DNA from: Andalucia godoyi
Taxonomy: Eukaryota; Discoba; Jakobea; Jakobida; Andaluciidae
Assembly: GCA_009859145.1 (NCBI GenBank)
Contig: VRVR01000021.1
Location: 133,507-197,506 of the forward strand
Direction: 5' to 3'
Length of the DNA: 64,000 nt
The translations under genes and the position numbers were made by a program. This document shows positions 9,913 through 20,721 of this stretch, piece after piece. Every line of letters begins with the position of its first letter. Within the stretch, counting starts at the first letter, position 1. The notes under the pieces were generated by a model. It did no database searches and was not told the origin of the DNA. It saw nothing but the letters and a program-made list of their open reading frames with translations.

Positions 9913-11485
9913 ATGTCATCCGGGAAACCTGCAGTGGTTGCGTCTGTTGCAACTCCCAAAAAGAAGTCCGTGGTATGTTCACCTCCTTTTGCTTGTTGCT
10001 TGTTTTCACCGACGCTAATTTGCTTTTCCACAGCCCGTTGTTATTTCGAAACGTGCCACTCCATCTCCGACATCGTCTGTCCCCGTGATCGTTGCAAGTC
10101 GGGGCAAGTCCCCTGTTCTTGACTCAAGTAGCCTGAATCGTAAACAGCGAGCTTCTCCTTCACAGAAGATCGCTGCCCGCGCAGAGTCGGATGCAGCTGC
10201 CGCTCACGAAAGTCGCACGTCTTCCGGACCTTCTCCTGTGAATGGCCCGGTTCGATTAGTGGATCCTTTCAATGATTTGATCCTTGATGAAACGGGACCT
10301 GAAATAGGTTTACAAGAAGATCCAGCAAGCGGCGACGTGTTTGGCGAGATTGTACGTAGAATGACGTCAGAGATGCAGAAGATGCTGCCACGCATTGTTG
10401 AGGAAACTCTTGCAGACACCATTGTGAAGCGCCATCCTGTGTCGTCTGATACCGGCTCCGGAACTCCACGGGTTGCTGACTATCTTCCGGGAAATTGGGA
10501 TGCTTTGATGGCGCGTTTCCTTGCAGAGAAGCATCCAGAGCTTTTGCAACAACAAATACTTCTGCAGTCTTCAGTTGTCTCGCTCTCTGTTGCCGAAATG
10601 GCGTATCAACAGCCGCAATACCAACTACACCAGTCTTCACAAATGCCCGGAGATCTTTCCGAAAGTATGGCCTCTTCATTCCCTCCAAAGGCGTCTCCGT
10701 TGTCGCCTGTGACTGCGTCGTCTCGGTCCGTCAGATCCTTATTGTTTCGGTCCGCTCAGAAGCGCACTCTGCGATCTCGATCCTTCGCAGCGTGCCCGGA
10801 TCCGACGACCCCTGCGAATCCTGCACATGTGCATAATGGTTGTGGTCCTGTCGGACATCACCGAGTTCCGTCGCTGGATTTGGAACGCGAGCTGGGACCC
10901 ATTTCTGATCCCGAAAAGGTAATCACTTCATCGTATGCGGAAGATTGCCGAGCTCCTGCCCCTGATCCAGATAGCATGTTGTTTGGACATGGTCACCACC
11001 AAGCGGCCTCTAATGCTGCGTCTCATCTTCCCAGAGAAGAGCGGAAGAAGAAACATGTTCGTCAACAGTCATCTCCCGGCGGCTCGAGTTCAAGCCTAGC
11101 CTTTTCTGCCTCCAGTAAGAGACGCATCGCGGATCCTTCTGACGACAGTTCCGTTGGCAGAGGTCTTTCGTATGAATCAGACCACCTTGCGGATGTCCAT
11201 GCAGAGTTTGGCCCAAGCGATGCGGCTGCTGCTGCGAATACTGACCGATATGAGCCTGTAATGCTGATTCCGGGACCTCCTCGATGGGAGCATGTGATGA
11301 AACCGCTTAATCTTGCGGCAGTACACAGTCCGTCTTGTTCAACTAACAGTTCACCTCTCGCCTCTCCAACCCCTCCGTTGAAGACGCTTCCTAACCAATC
11401 CCTGCAATCACCCCGATCGGCATTTCATCCTCCGCTGTCTCGACGATCCAGTTCGTCTAGTTCTTCCAGCCCTCGTAAGCGTTGA
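9913..11485 (+). CDS. Ser/Pro-rich disordered protein, two exons
   Basis: Exon 1 (9913-9972) encodes 20 residues beginning MSSGKPAVVASVATPKKKSV. A 61-bp intron (9973-10033) follows, with GTATGT at the 5' end, a CTAAT branch-like site and TTTTCCACAG at the 3' end. Exon 2 continues in phase 0 as PVVISKRATPSPTSS. The 503-residue product is mostly disordered, with Ser, Pro and Arg runs. Its one ordered-looking segment is FNDLILDETGPEIG followed by EIVRRMTSEMQKMLPRIVEE. Basic Lys/Arg-Ser-Pro motifs occur at both ends, as in nuclear or cytoskeleton-binding proteins. The function is unknown. The intron is the clearest in the window and sets the pattern used for other models. Confidence 0.7.
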
Positions 11486-11727
11486 AGTTTTGAGGATGCA
11501 TTCGTGCGGACTCTTGTGCTCTGATGTTGCTGCATATGTATTTTTGAATGGTTTTTAATCATGTTTGTCTTGGGATGTTTCAAAATTATCGTCCCACTCC
11601 CCACACCTGTCGGTTTTGATTATCCAAGACGTGGGCTGGTTGGCCATTTCTTGGCGGGACTTTTACTTTCTTCTTTTTATTCTCTTCTTCTTCTTTTTTT
11701 TCTTGCCTCTATTATGTTAAACTACAG

Positions 11728-12151
11728 ATTTTATCATCCTTCCTTACCTCCAATCCTGTGCAGCAGCAGCATGTTCAGGCACCGCAAGAAGCACGACGAG
11801 CGTTTTGCAGAGCGCGGACTGGCGTCACGACGGGAACATTTTATGAACGAATTCAAAGATGCATTGCTACACAACGCTTGCATTATACACTGAACATGCA
11901 TCCCGTTGCCGCGAAGGGGATCGGCCCCAACACGCCTCACGGCGCTCTTCAGATAAATGTTCCGCGCTCCGTTCCCAATCTCGATCAATCGGTGAGCCGC
12001 TTTCTCAGCGTGACACGTTGTTCCTGAGAAGGGTGCATTTTGATTCTGACGGTCTTAGCAGCAGGCGCTTTCGTGTCCTCAGTTGCAGCGATTGATGCAA
12101 CTGGAGATGCGAAAGGAAGAGGCGGTAGGCGTAGTGACACGCGGTCTCTGA
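11728..12151 (+). CDS. Candidate small spliced gene, 5' end unresolved
   Basis: After a long pyrimidine tract ending in ACTACAG (11721-11727), a frame reads ...QQQHVQAPQEARRAFCRA, continues as NMHPVAAKGIGPNTPHGALQ and VPRSVPNLDQS, and stops at a GTGAGC donor at 11992. Removing 11992-12058 (67 bp, ending CTTAG) joins it in phase to QQALSCPQLQRLMQLEMRKE and a TGA at 12149-12151. The second part is helical and charged, unlike random sequence. The first exon with its ATG was not found. This reading competes with other frames across the same DNA, for example a 110-residue frame starting at the ATG at 11561. Confidence 0.38.
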
Positions 12152-12470
12152 GGAGGTCTGCGGGACCTAGGAGGCCCTGTATCACGAATTCCTGTGAAAC
12201 AATACGTGCTAGTGTCGGCCAGTATTGACCGTGTCTGGTTATGGATACTTCCGTATGCATGAAAATGACGTGTTATTATTCAACGGCAACAAGATTGCCC
12301 AACTTTCGCTGTTCATCCATGTGGGAGACCTTATGCGGTCCCATCTGTTGTAATGTTTGGCCGAAAAATGGGGGTGCTGGAAGTTGCATGCTCATCACGT
12401 TTTCTGTCAAAAGCCTCGACCGCGGTCTCGGTCCCGTTTTCTTGCTGTCATTCAGCATATCCCAACTCCA

Positions 12471-14033
12471 ATGGCACTCACTTCTGTCCAAGCGTTCAAG
12501 GGCCCTCTGGTGGCGGCTATCGATCAGGGCACGCAGTCTACCCGATTACTCGTTTTTGACTTGCACTCACTGTCTGTTGTTGCGTCTTCACAGTCCTCCA
12601 TTACTCAGCATGTTCTGCAGCCTGGGTGGTGCGAACACGACCCTGTGGAATTGTTCTCCAGTGTTGCCGCCTGCATGAAGGATGTTGCAGAGGCCATGTC
12701 TGTTGTCCAAGTCCAGAGGATACGCTGCGTGGGAATTACAAACCAGCGTGAAACGACAGTCGCCTGGGACAAGATAACGGGACTGCCTTTGTGCAAAGCG
12801 ATTGTCTGGCACGATACTCGAACCGCTTCTTTTGTGAGTGAACTGAAAGAGCGCGGATATGAATCGCTGATTCGAAGTCTCACCGGGCTTCCCGTTTCGA
12901 CGTATTTTTCTGGACTCAAGATGCGCTGGATGCTTGAGAACGATCCCGAAGTTCGAAAAGCTGCCGATGAGCATCGTCTGGCCTTTGGAACTGTTGATTC
13001 GTGGCTAGTGTACAAGTTGACGGGAAAGCATGTTACAGATACATCCAACGCCAGTCGAACAATGCTAATGAACATTCATCACTGCAACTGGGATGAGCAG
13101 CTGTTGAAATTGTTCGATGTACCCTTGAAATCGCTTCCGGAGATTATTCCTTCATGCTTTCACATGGAAACCGTCCGCATTTCACTCGAGAATTGCGCCT
13201 TTTCGTCAATACCGATTTCAGGCATTCTTGGGGACCAGCAGGCAGCTGCCCTTGGGCAGAACTGCCTCCTTCCTGGTGTTATCAAGAATACTTATGGAAC
13301 AGGATGTTTTATGATGTCTCACATCGGTCGAACACTGCCTCTCATGAACCACGATGACCCGTTGATTGCTACAGTCCATTTCAGTGTTGGAAAAAAGGAG
13401 AATGTGTATTTTGCATTGGAAGGTGCGGTTGCCTCTGCAGGCTCTTCGGTTTCTTGGCTCGTGGACAACATCAAGTTGATTGGGTCTCCTGCAGAATCGG
13501 AAGTGGTTGCTTCTTCTGTCCCCGATTGCGGAGATGTCTATTTTGTTCCGGCGCTTTCTGGATTGTTTGCGCCGTATTGGAAGCCAGATGCAAGGGGCTG
13601 TTGGGTTGGTCTTTCGCAGTACACGACTCGAAGCCATCTGGTTCGATCTGTATTGGAAGGGGTCGCCTTGCAGTGTGCTGCCATCATCCATTGCATCCAA
13701 TGCAAATGTGGGCAGGATGGAAAATCTCAGACTATGGTTCTTAAAGCCGACGGGGGAATGACCACAAACAGTTTGCTTATGCAGATGCAAGCTGATTTTT
13801 CCGGAGTTGAGGTGGAATGTGCCAAAATGGCAGAGGCAACCGCTCTTGGTGTTGCACTGGCTTCGGCACTCGGATTTGGACTTTTTGATAGTATTGAGCA
13901 AATTTCAGACGTGTTGACTGCTGCCAGTAATGAAATTCGCCGGTTTTCTCCGCGCACGAATGCAGAAGAGCGCACTTACAAACTCAGCCGATGGGAAGCT
14001 GCTGTTCACAGGTCATTTGATTGGAAGTCATGA
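12471..14033 (+). CDS. GK: Glycerol kinase
   Basis: The 520-residue protein phosphorylates glycerol to glycerol 3-phosphate with ATP (FGGY kinase family). Visible motifs in order are the N-terminal phosphate loop AAIDQGTQSTR, the substrate region GITNQRETTVAWD and AIVWHDTRT, GTVDSWLVYKLTGKH, TDTSNASRTMLMNI, the catalytic-Asp segment GILGDQQAAALGQ, the adenosine loop NTYGTGCFMM, FVPALSGLFAPYWKPDARG, and the C-terminal KADGGMTTN. The length is normal for the family. The frame is open further upstream from a TTG, but the conserved fold starts right after the ATG at 12471 (MALTSVQAFKGP). No organelle-targeting signal is obvious. Confidence 0.96.
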   Translation: MALTSVQAFKGPLVAAIDQGTQSTRLLVFDLHSLSVVASSQSSITQHVLQPGWCEHDPVELFSSVAACMKDVAEAMSVVQVQRIRCVGITNQRETTVAWDKITGLPLCKAIVWHDTRTASFVSELKERGYESLIRSLTGLPVSTYFSGLKMRWMLENDPEVRKAADEHRLAFGTVDSWLVYKLTGKHVTDTSNASRTMLMNIHHCNWDEQLLKLFDVPLKSLPEIIPSCFHMETVRISLENCAFSSIPISGILGDQQAAALGQNCLLPGVIKNTYGTGCFMMSHIGRTLPLMNHDDPLIATVHFSVGKKENVYFALEGAVASAGSSVSWLVDNIKLIGSPAESEVVASSVPDCGDVYFVPALSGLFAPYWKPDARGCWVGLSQYTTRSHLVRSVLEGVALQCAAIIHCIQCKCGQDGKSQTMVLKADGGMTTNSLLMQMQADFSGVEVECAKMAEATALGVALASALGFGLFDSIEQISDVLTAASNEIRRFSPRTNAEERTYKLSRWEAAVHRSFDWKS

Positions 14034-14223
14034 AGAGTATTATTTTAAACGGAAGCATGCGTTTAGCATTTCCCCCTTTGATGTTCTTTTTTATCGTCTC
14101 ACCCACCATTCTTAACGGTTTTGGCCAGATTCGCCAGCATCGAAGCCGAACAAAACAACAAACAGAAAAACGAAAAAAAAAGAGAAGAAAGAAAACAGAG
14201 CAGACGGAAACAAATACGGGCTT

Positions 14224-14397
14224 TCACGAGTTTGCCAATTCAAAAAAAGAACCAGGCAAATTCGTGGAACCGTGAGTGTCCCTCGTGATCGACACTCCGC
14301 TATTGTTTGTGCTATGCGCTTCTCCATCATGACCATCAGCGTCGTCGTCGTCGTCTTCTTCCGTCCCATCAGACGTATCCTGCTCCCGACGCAACCA
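14224..14397 (-). other. Candidate terminal exon of a minus-strand gene
   Basis: Downstream of a possible acceptor (CCGCAG at about 14398-14403 on the minus strand) an open frame reads WLRREQDTSDGTEED, then an Asp run, and ends GSFFELANS before a stop at 14224-14226. The acidic composition looks coding. The partner exon could belong to the gene at 14775-16333, but no donor in matching phase was found, so the link is unproven. Confidence 0.3.
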
Positions 14398-14774
14398 CTG
14401 CGGCCATTTGGGTCAATACGCATGGTTGCGGAGTTCGGGATCCTTCGTCTTTGAAAGGGGGAACCGTTCATGCCTGCAAGAACCATAGAGCTAAGGAACG
14501 AAGTGCTGGTGGAATACCAAAAAGGAAAAGATTGTGAGAGGAGCATTTCGTCTGCTGCGTGTCGGCGTCGCCAACGCGAAGGAAGAAACAAGACCACGAA
14601 GAAAGAAAGATGGAAACCGAGGTTCCTGTTTGCACGGAGGCTCGTTCAAACCTTTTTTGTTCAAACGTATGTTTTATAAAATTAAATACTACACTTGCTG
14701 TTACCTGTGGAGAGTGTGCGGAAAAACCGACAAGAGTGGTGGGTGGGACGATAACAAAAATACAAACCTCTTCC

Positions 14775-16333
14775 TTATCTCGGAAAGGTACTCCCAATCC
14801 TTTCTCGATCGACAGCCCCTGATGCAGGCATTCGGGAACGCCGTTGAGAAGAACTCTCAATCATTAAATTCGAAGAAACTTCGTGATTGATAACACGAAA
14901 TGTTGGCTCATCACTCAACGAGCGACTTGACCCGGAAACGGACATTCGATCAGGACTCTTCACCACAACGGGAAAGGAATCCTGAAGCACTATGGGCTTC
15001 ATATGGAATGCCGGACGGAATTTGGCAGGACGCGGGTCACCAATATTGGAGGCTTTTCTTGGGCTGAACTGCGCTTCCGTTGTTGCTTTTGGTGATTTGA
15101 TGGTAGGAATGTCAAGATCTTTGCGAGAATTGTTAGGATACAGTAAATTATGGCCAGTCACTACATCAACGCTGCCGACAGCAGAGGTATCCGGTTGCAA
15201 ATCACCACCTCCTCCGTCACCCATAAAACGAGCTGAAGTTTTGTTCAATTCGCCGTCAACAATCTTGTTGCGAAAGAAGCCAAATTGCGTACCTATACGC
15301 ACGATTGTCGCGAAGGCTTTCAACACCCTTTCCCACTCTTCTTCTCTTAACTTGCGAATAGCAGACGCTTCACCAATGAAGTCTCTTGCTGATTTTGCCG
15401 CCAGCGATCGGCTGCTTCCAACCAATTTCTTCCGTCGAGGACTGGCGGAAGGATCCTCAACCTCCATATTCTGCAGAGCAGACAGAGACCTTGTGAAATG
15501 ACTGGCAACATCAAGTAGTGATTGAACAGTATCGGCGGCTGTACTGGAACAAGTGTCGTTGCACACAATAGGAGATCGCATTGGAAACTCCTCCATCGTG
15601 GGTTTGCCCTGTGCCAACGCACCTTCGGAATCAGATCGGCAATCGACGGATGGAACCAAAATATCACAACAACATTCAGCATCCTTTGATTTTGAATCTT
15701 CTGTCTGCGTTCCTTTTGAGGCGTGCGTGGGCATTCGGATGGCGGGATGCAAATCAGCAGAAAGAGGTGGAATGACATGATTGACATCCCTTGGGCTCTC
15801 AACAGGCTTGGAGCCAACGTCTATGTCCAAACTTCTTCTGGCAACCGCCTTGTCCGAAAAGAAACTGCTTAAATCCGAGTGGTTCAGCAGTTTTGATTTG
15901 AGCGACTGCTCTCTGTTCAAGCGAACCAGATCCTTGTCTTTCGAAGAAAGGAAGGTTTCTTCAGATTGCTTGCTCTCCGAGGAAAACAAACAGTCAATCA
16001 TCTTTTTCACCAACATATCCAATTTTGATCTCTGGCGACGGATCTCGTCCACAAGTTTCTCAAACGGTTGTTCATGTTCATCGTCATCGTCATTTGCGCT
16101 GTCTGCAAAACTATCTACCATTAACGAATCAGTGAATGAAGAGCGATGCTCCAGCCACTCTGAAAGCTCTTCCAGGACGTGTTGCCTGTCATTTCCCCAA
16201 CGATCCTTCTGTCACACCGTAGTGAAGGAAAATAAAACGTTTTCGTCAGAACCGGAGATCAGCATTGAGACAAAAAGCAAAACTCAAAAAAAAATAATAA
16301 AAAAGTACGTACGCGAAACGTTCGAGAGGACAT
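14775..16333 (-). CDS. Two-exon hypothetical protein with a TQT motif
   Basis: Exon 1 (16313-16333) encodes MSSRTFR and ends at a GTACGTAC donor. The 104-bp intron (16209-16312) ends GTGTGACAG. Exon 2 resumes in phase as KDRWGNDRQHVLEELSEWLE, so the ATG at 16121 inside exon 2 is not the start. The protein has 484 residues. Helical stretches include FEKLVDEIRRQRSKLDMLVK and EASAIRKLREEEWERVLKAF; between them are Ser-rich linkers. The segment SKGTQTEDSK matches the classical [K/R]xTQT anchor for dynein light chain LC8. The family is not recognised. The C terminus may continue in a further exon. Confidence 0.6.
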
Positions 16334-16743
16334 TTCGGTTCCTGGATGAAACTTTGAGGTCCGCGGGATAGCTGGGCCACTCTTCTGCTGCTCGTTGTTA
16401 CTTACCACTTCCAAAATACAAATACATAAGAATAATTAAAAAGAGTAAAAGACCAAGGCTGTTTCACTGCAGACATCGAAATCCCCAGAGGAAAAAGAAA
16501 AAAGAATGCGATTCCCCCCGACGTTTTTTTGCCCGAAAGGTAGCATCAACCGGTTTCCGACGCTTCCCGTTTTGGCAACAGGACCACAGGATTCAGCACA
16601 TTTTCCGATTTCGACTTTTATTTTATTTTTTGTTGCCACGCACGCACCTAGTCCCCTTGCGACAAAACCTGTTTTTGTTTTATAATAGTTTCTCTCCCGT
16701 TTTTTCGTCAGGACTGTGTAATTCTTTGCGCAAGCAATTAAAA

Positions 16744-17001
16744 ATGGGGCGCAAGGACGCAAGTTACCGCAAAAGCATGGGGATATTCTGTGACCTTCGA
16801 AAGGGAATGACGGACTGTCCTTGGGTTAAAGATCTCTCCGATGATGAAATTCAGATTGTGTGCTTGCGAATTTGCGAGAATTCTTCCGATGACGACGATA
16901 TGGACACTCTTCAGAAGACGATTATCAACGAATTGAAGAGAGTTCACGATGAACGACTTGCTCGTGAATCTGCTGCTCAAGTGAAGCTGCCATCATCGTA
17001 A
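16744..17001 (+). CDS. Small acidic hypothetical protein
   Basis: This 85-residue protein starts at ATG 16744, the first in its frame after a 5' leader (MGRKDASYRKSMGIFCDLRK). It has a central Cys/Asp segment (CPWVKDLSDDEIQIVCLRIC, then SSDDDDMDTL) and a C-terminal helix (IINELKRVHDERLAR). The codon pattern and composition look genuine. I do not recognise a family. A TATA-like TTTATAATAG lies about 65 bp upstream, and AATAAA lies 83 bp after the stop. Confidence 0.6.
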   Translation: MGRKDASYRKSMGIFCDLRKGMTDCPWVKDLSDDEIQIVCLRICENSSDDDDMDTLQKTIINELKRVHDERLARESAAQVKLPSS

Positions 17002-17083
17002 CGGACGCCCAATCGGACAGTGCGTCCGGCCACGAAGCGGGCAGCGTGAAGAATCGCAGCCTCAGTTCCGTTAAGTTTACGCA

Positions 17084-17089
17084 AATAAA
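17084..17089 (+). terminator. Possible polyadenylation signal AATAAA
   Basis: A canonical hexamer lies 83 bp downstream of the stop at 17001 and a few bases before the stop codon of the converging aminotransferase gene. The 3' untranslated regions of the two genes probably overlap. Confidence 0.4.
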
Positions 17090-17095
17090 TGTTAC

Positions 17096-18052
17096 CTAAG
17101 ACTTACTGCCTTTGTCGTTGTCGAACACAACGGGGCTTGCAGATGTCATATGAGTGACGACCTGCTGTTGCAGCCAGCTGCAGAAATCGTATTTTGACTT
17201 CGAGTGTCGTGCTCCGTTCGCATCAATTTCTCGAATAGGCAGAACGAGTCGCGAAGTGGACGTAATGAAGCATTCATCCCAGCGATCGACGTCATTCGGA
17301 ATATTGAGAAACTTGTCATAAATAACAGGAATTCCAAATTCAGAGCATATCTCAAGAACGAGCTTGCGCACCGTGCCATCCAGGACTTCTGAAGAGGTGA
17401 AGACCGAAGCTCTGCTTTGTATGGACGACACTCTGTCGACATCCTTGTACAAAACTGCGTAGAAATTCGATGACAAGCCCTCAGTGACATTTCCGTGACC
17501 GTCACTGAGCAACAATTCATTTACATCCGGAGACATGCTCTTCTCAAGAACCTGGCGATCCACAACCCACTGAGAATCCTTTGCCTTTGCATTGTTACGG
17601 GGATTCCCTTTCACTTGTACGCACACAGGCTTTTCAGGACGACTTGGAAGTGGCGAGAAATGAGCATGCAGATCGTAAGCAAAAGGTTCATTCTCAAAAG
17701 TGGAGTCGAAGTTCCACGTCAGTAAAACCGTTATTTTCAAGTCTTCTGTGCATCCAGGCCTCGCTGTATGTCGAAACACTTGATTTCCGATCTGAAACGT
17801 TCTCCGAATTGCAGGCTCCAACAATTCATACGAAGTGATAGGATAGAATCGATCAAGATGCTGCAGACTTTCGGGAAGCATGAGTCGTGCAGACTCGGCC
17901 GTCCTTCTGACATGTTGTTCGTACTCGAAAACTCTGTTTATCTGAAATGTCCGACACGCAGTATATGCGCCACGCGGCAACTGCGTTAGAAAATCCTTTG
18001 CGGACAATGACGATATTTCGGCGAGAAAGTTTCGCACCACGACGTTAGACAT
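17096..18052 (-). CDS. Class IV aminotransferase (BCAT-like PLP enzyme)
   Basis: The 318-residue protein has the fold-type IV PLP aminotransferase pattern. A lysine-bearing segment (NPRNNAKAKDSQWVVDRQVL) is followed by NELLLSDGHGNVTEGLSSNF, the cofactor and substrate motif, and then SSEVLDGTVRKLVLEICSE. It resembles the plant proteins called branched-chain-aminotransferase-like more than true BCAT. The Lys in NAKAKDSQW is the likely Schiff-base residue, by analogy. The frame runs upstream to a GTG, but the first ATG is at 18052 (MSNVVVRNF). No targeting peptide is evident. The substrate (branched-chain amino acid, D-amino acid or aminodeoxychorismate) cannot be decided from sequence. Confidence 0.78.
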   Translation of the reverse strand: MSNVVVRNFLAEISSLSAKDFLTQLPRGAYTACRTFQINRVFEYEQHVRRTAESARLMLPESLQHLDRFYPITSYELLEPAIRRTFQIGNQVFRHTARPGCTEDLKITVLLTWNFDSTFENEPFAYDLHAHFSPLPSRPEKPVCVQVKGNPRNNAKAKDSQWVVDRQVLEKSMSPDVNELLLSDGHGNVTEGLSSNFYAVLYKDVDRVSSIQSRASVFTSSEVLDGTVRKLVLEICSEFGIPVIYDKFLNIPNDVDRWDECFITSTSRLVLPIREIDANGARHSKSKYDFCSWLQQQVVTHMTSASPVVFDNDKGSKS

Positions 18053-18442
18053 GAGATCCCCCCCTTTTTTGTTTACGGCTTTTATCTGCGCCCGAAAGAT
18101 AAACACGCAGACAGATACTCGAGCACGTTTTGCAATTTTCTTTGTTCGAAACGATTCGAATCAATTGTGATTTGCGTGGGTCGAGTGAGTCCGTTTTCTC
18201 GCCAGTTCGCTACGGAAGTTAACAGAACACGTCGAAAATGTCGGGCACCGTCTCACGAGAGAGAACCACCGACCTTCAGTATTTGAGCTTTCTTTCTAAC
18301 AAATTTGGAACGGCCACAATGGTCGTGACGCAAGAGGGAGTCCGAAGAGGCGGACGAGGATGAAATGTGCAGCACAAAAATGAATGGCAATTTCTTTTTA
18401 GAGTGCGCAAATGCGAAAAGCACAGCCACTGGAAAATTGTTC

Positions 18443-20188
18443 TTATCGTCGTTGAGAAGCTGGCAACAACGAATTCCGATCATCATCTGTGACTTCTTCC
18501 TCGTCTTCCTGTTCATCACCTTCACTGGCATTAGAACCCACACCTGGCAGAGACCCAATTGTAGCGGCTGCATCCGAAGGATCCTGCAGTGGTGAGGAGG
18601 CGTCGTCGTTCAACCGAGCAATTGGTTCGTGATCATTATTCGACGAGGACGCAGACTCGTCAATTGGCTGCTGTTGTTCGTCCCGCAGCCGAGCATTCAA
18701 GACGTCTCTTGTTTCTGCAGACACCTCCCCGGTTGAAACCATGATGATCAGCTTTGGATCAGGTCTGAAATACAGACCAACAAACGCAAACAAAAACAAG
18801 AGAAGTCCTTCTCGCAAAGCAAGAACAAGCCAATCCTGTCGCCAGGTGAGAAATGCAAACTCGATGAACACAAGGATGATCGGCAATACAAGATAAACCA
18901 AGAATGCCCAACGGAATGCACGAAACTTATGCAATCGATGTCGAAGCTGTCTTTGAACATTGCGCCAAGCGGCAGATTCCATATACATCGATCGCAATCG
19001 TTCAATGTTCGCATTCATTGAAACTATGATGCCAAACGTAATCAAGAATGAAATTACGGAATACGCAAGAACGTAGCCGGAGCATAAGGGCACTGCATCA
19101 TCTGGGACAGATGATGACGGAGACTGAGACGCGGAGGTCGCAATATTCGAATTATGAGGAGAAAGACGGGGTTGCCCTGCTGCACACATTGCATACAAAA
19201 ACCGGAAGAATGCATAAAGTCCAAACGAAACGATGCACAGCCTCTTTTCACGCTCATGAAGAGTCTGTCGCGTAATCGACCATCCCGTTGAAATCAAGAA
19301 AAGCATGAGCGAAAACAGACAGTCTGAACAAACTCGAAACAGTCTCTCCACAGCATCCTCAAACAGAGAAACTTTTCCCTTCTCGGAAAGTGTAAGGTAG
19401 ACAGAAAAGGTGACGATGAGTTCAAGACACTTAAAAGCAAATGCGCCACACAAGAACCAGTGAATACGAAGCATGTATGGCCTGAAAAACCCAATAGAAT
19501 ACACAGTAAACAGGACAAACATTGTCAAATAGGCGAAGAAATAAAGAAGCGAAACCGGCAGCATGGGAATGTCTTCGAGAGACAGATGCTGTCCATTCGG
19601 ATTCAACAGTGTCAGTGTCCCCTTCACGTACACTCCTGAGGAAGCCGACGGACAGTTCTGTGCAAGAACAACATATCTTGCATTCACAAGAATTGCATCT
19701 GGCGGAGTTTGAATATTGAGTGCTCCCTGACTGGATGCAGCCCTAATCTGAGCACTGGATGCTGTGAGCATCTGTGCTTGCGCAAGAGAATGATTCAACG
19801 CAATCTGCGGATCGTCTTTCAACATTAATTGAAGCAGAGCTGGATCAAAGAAAGATCCTTCTTGCACAAATTGCGCAGTGAACGTGGAAGGCATGAATCC
19901 GCATGGACGGCCGCCCATGCTGGCCTTCCCCACAATCCGCTCCAGCCTGATATCTGTCCAGTAATGCTCTGGCATAAGCAGAATATCCACGATTTCTCCG
20001 TCGGAAAGGCCAGACACAGTCAGGGACGCCGAAAAAGATCCTCCAGGAAGAAAGCCATATGCAGGGATTGGAAGAATCGTTGTGATTGCAGATCGGTCAG
20101 AGAGCGGATAATTGATTTCAAAGATGAGCCCGCGGGAAGCCGTGAGTGACACCGACAACGCAAGAAAAACATGCAAAAGCCTTTGCAT
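18443..20188 (-). CDS. GPR107/108-type seven-transmembrane protein (LUSTR family)
   Basis: The 581-residue protein has a signal peptide (MQRLLHVFLALSVSLTASRG). A luminal domain of about 200 residues follows, with paired cysteines. Then come seven hydrophobic helices, from LLYFFAYLTMFVLFTVYSIG to LREGLLLFLFAFVGLYFRPD. The YSIGFFRPYMLRIHWFL stretch and the FRPDP ending are typical of the lung seven-transmembrane (GOST) family. The tail is long, acidic and disordered (EGDEQEDEEEVTDDD). Known members sit in the Golgi and endosomes and act in membrane trafficking. The luminal domain of this group has a GOLD-like fold. An insertion between helices 4 and 5 is Ser-rich. Confidence 0.85.
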   Translation of the reverse strand: MQRLLHVFLALSVSLTASRGLIFEINYPLSDRSAITTILPIPAYGFLPGGSFSASLTVSGLSDGEIVDILLMPEHYWTDIRLERIVGKASMGGRPCGFMPSTFTAQFVQEGSFFDPALLQLMLKDDPQIALNHSLAQAQMLTASSAQIRAASSQGALNIQTPPDAILVNARYVVLAQNCPSASSGVYVKGTLTLLNPNGQHLSLEDIPMLPVSLLYFFAYLTMFVLFTVYSIGFFRPYMLRIHWFLCGAFAFKCLELIVTFSVYLTLSEKGKVSLFEDAVERLFRVCSDCLFSLMLFLISTGWSITRQTLHEREKRLCIVSFGLYAFFRFLYAMCAAGQPRLSPHNSNIATSASQSPSSSVPDDAVPLCSGYVLAYSVISFLITFGIIVSMNANIERLRSMYMESAAWRNVQRQLRHRLHKFRAFRWAFLVYLVLPIILVFIEFAFLTWRQDWLVLALREGLLLFLFAFVGLYFRPDPKLIIMVSTGEVSAETRDVLNARLRDEQQQPIDESASSSNNDHEPIARLNDDASSPLQDPSDAAATIGSLPGVGSNASEGDEQEDEEEVTDDDRNSLLPASQRR

Positions 20189-20580
20189 TCTATTCTTTAG
20201 ACACGAGGCAGTCTTTTCAATCTTAATATTCCCCCTGTACGCGAAACACAGCCTCTTCAGTCTTCATCTTTTGCCATTGATTTTCTCGCAGCTGCTTTTG
20301 AAGATGCGCCATTTCCCCCCCATGCAGGTTTCCGTTTTTCGCAGTGGATTCGGAAAGCATTTGATGCTATCGACGTGACGCAAATGGTGGCGGGAGAAAA
20401 CTTTCCTCTTCTGGAGTTCATCGGGAACGTCGCTTTCCGCTTCCCGATTCCAGTGAATCTTCGTTGTCGCTGCAGCAGCCATACAAAACTTTATTGTTGA
20501 TAAAATCGCTTTGTTGACAGTGTTTGGTTTCATTTGCCCAAAAAAAAGTGAAAAGAGAAGAAGAGAAGAAGAGAAAGTCA

Positions 20581-20706
<126 letters not shown>

Positions 20707-20721
20707 AAGAAAAACACAACA

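Noticed and set aside
9578-10031. Minus-strand ORFs of 110-143 codons
   Set aside because: They overlap the start and intron of the plus-strand gene at 9913 and show no domain.
12588-13901. Minus-strand ORFs across glycerol kinase
   Set aside because: They are shadows of a conserved gene on the opposite strand.
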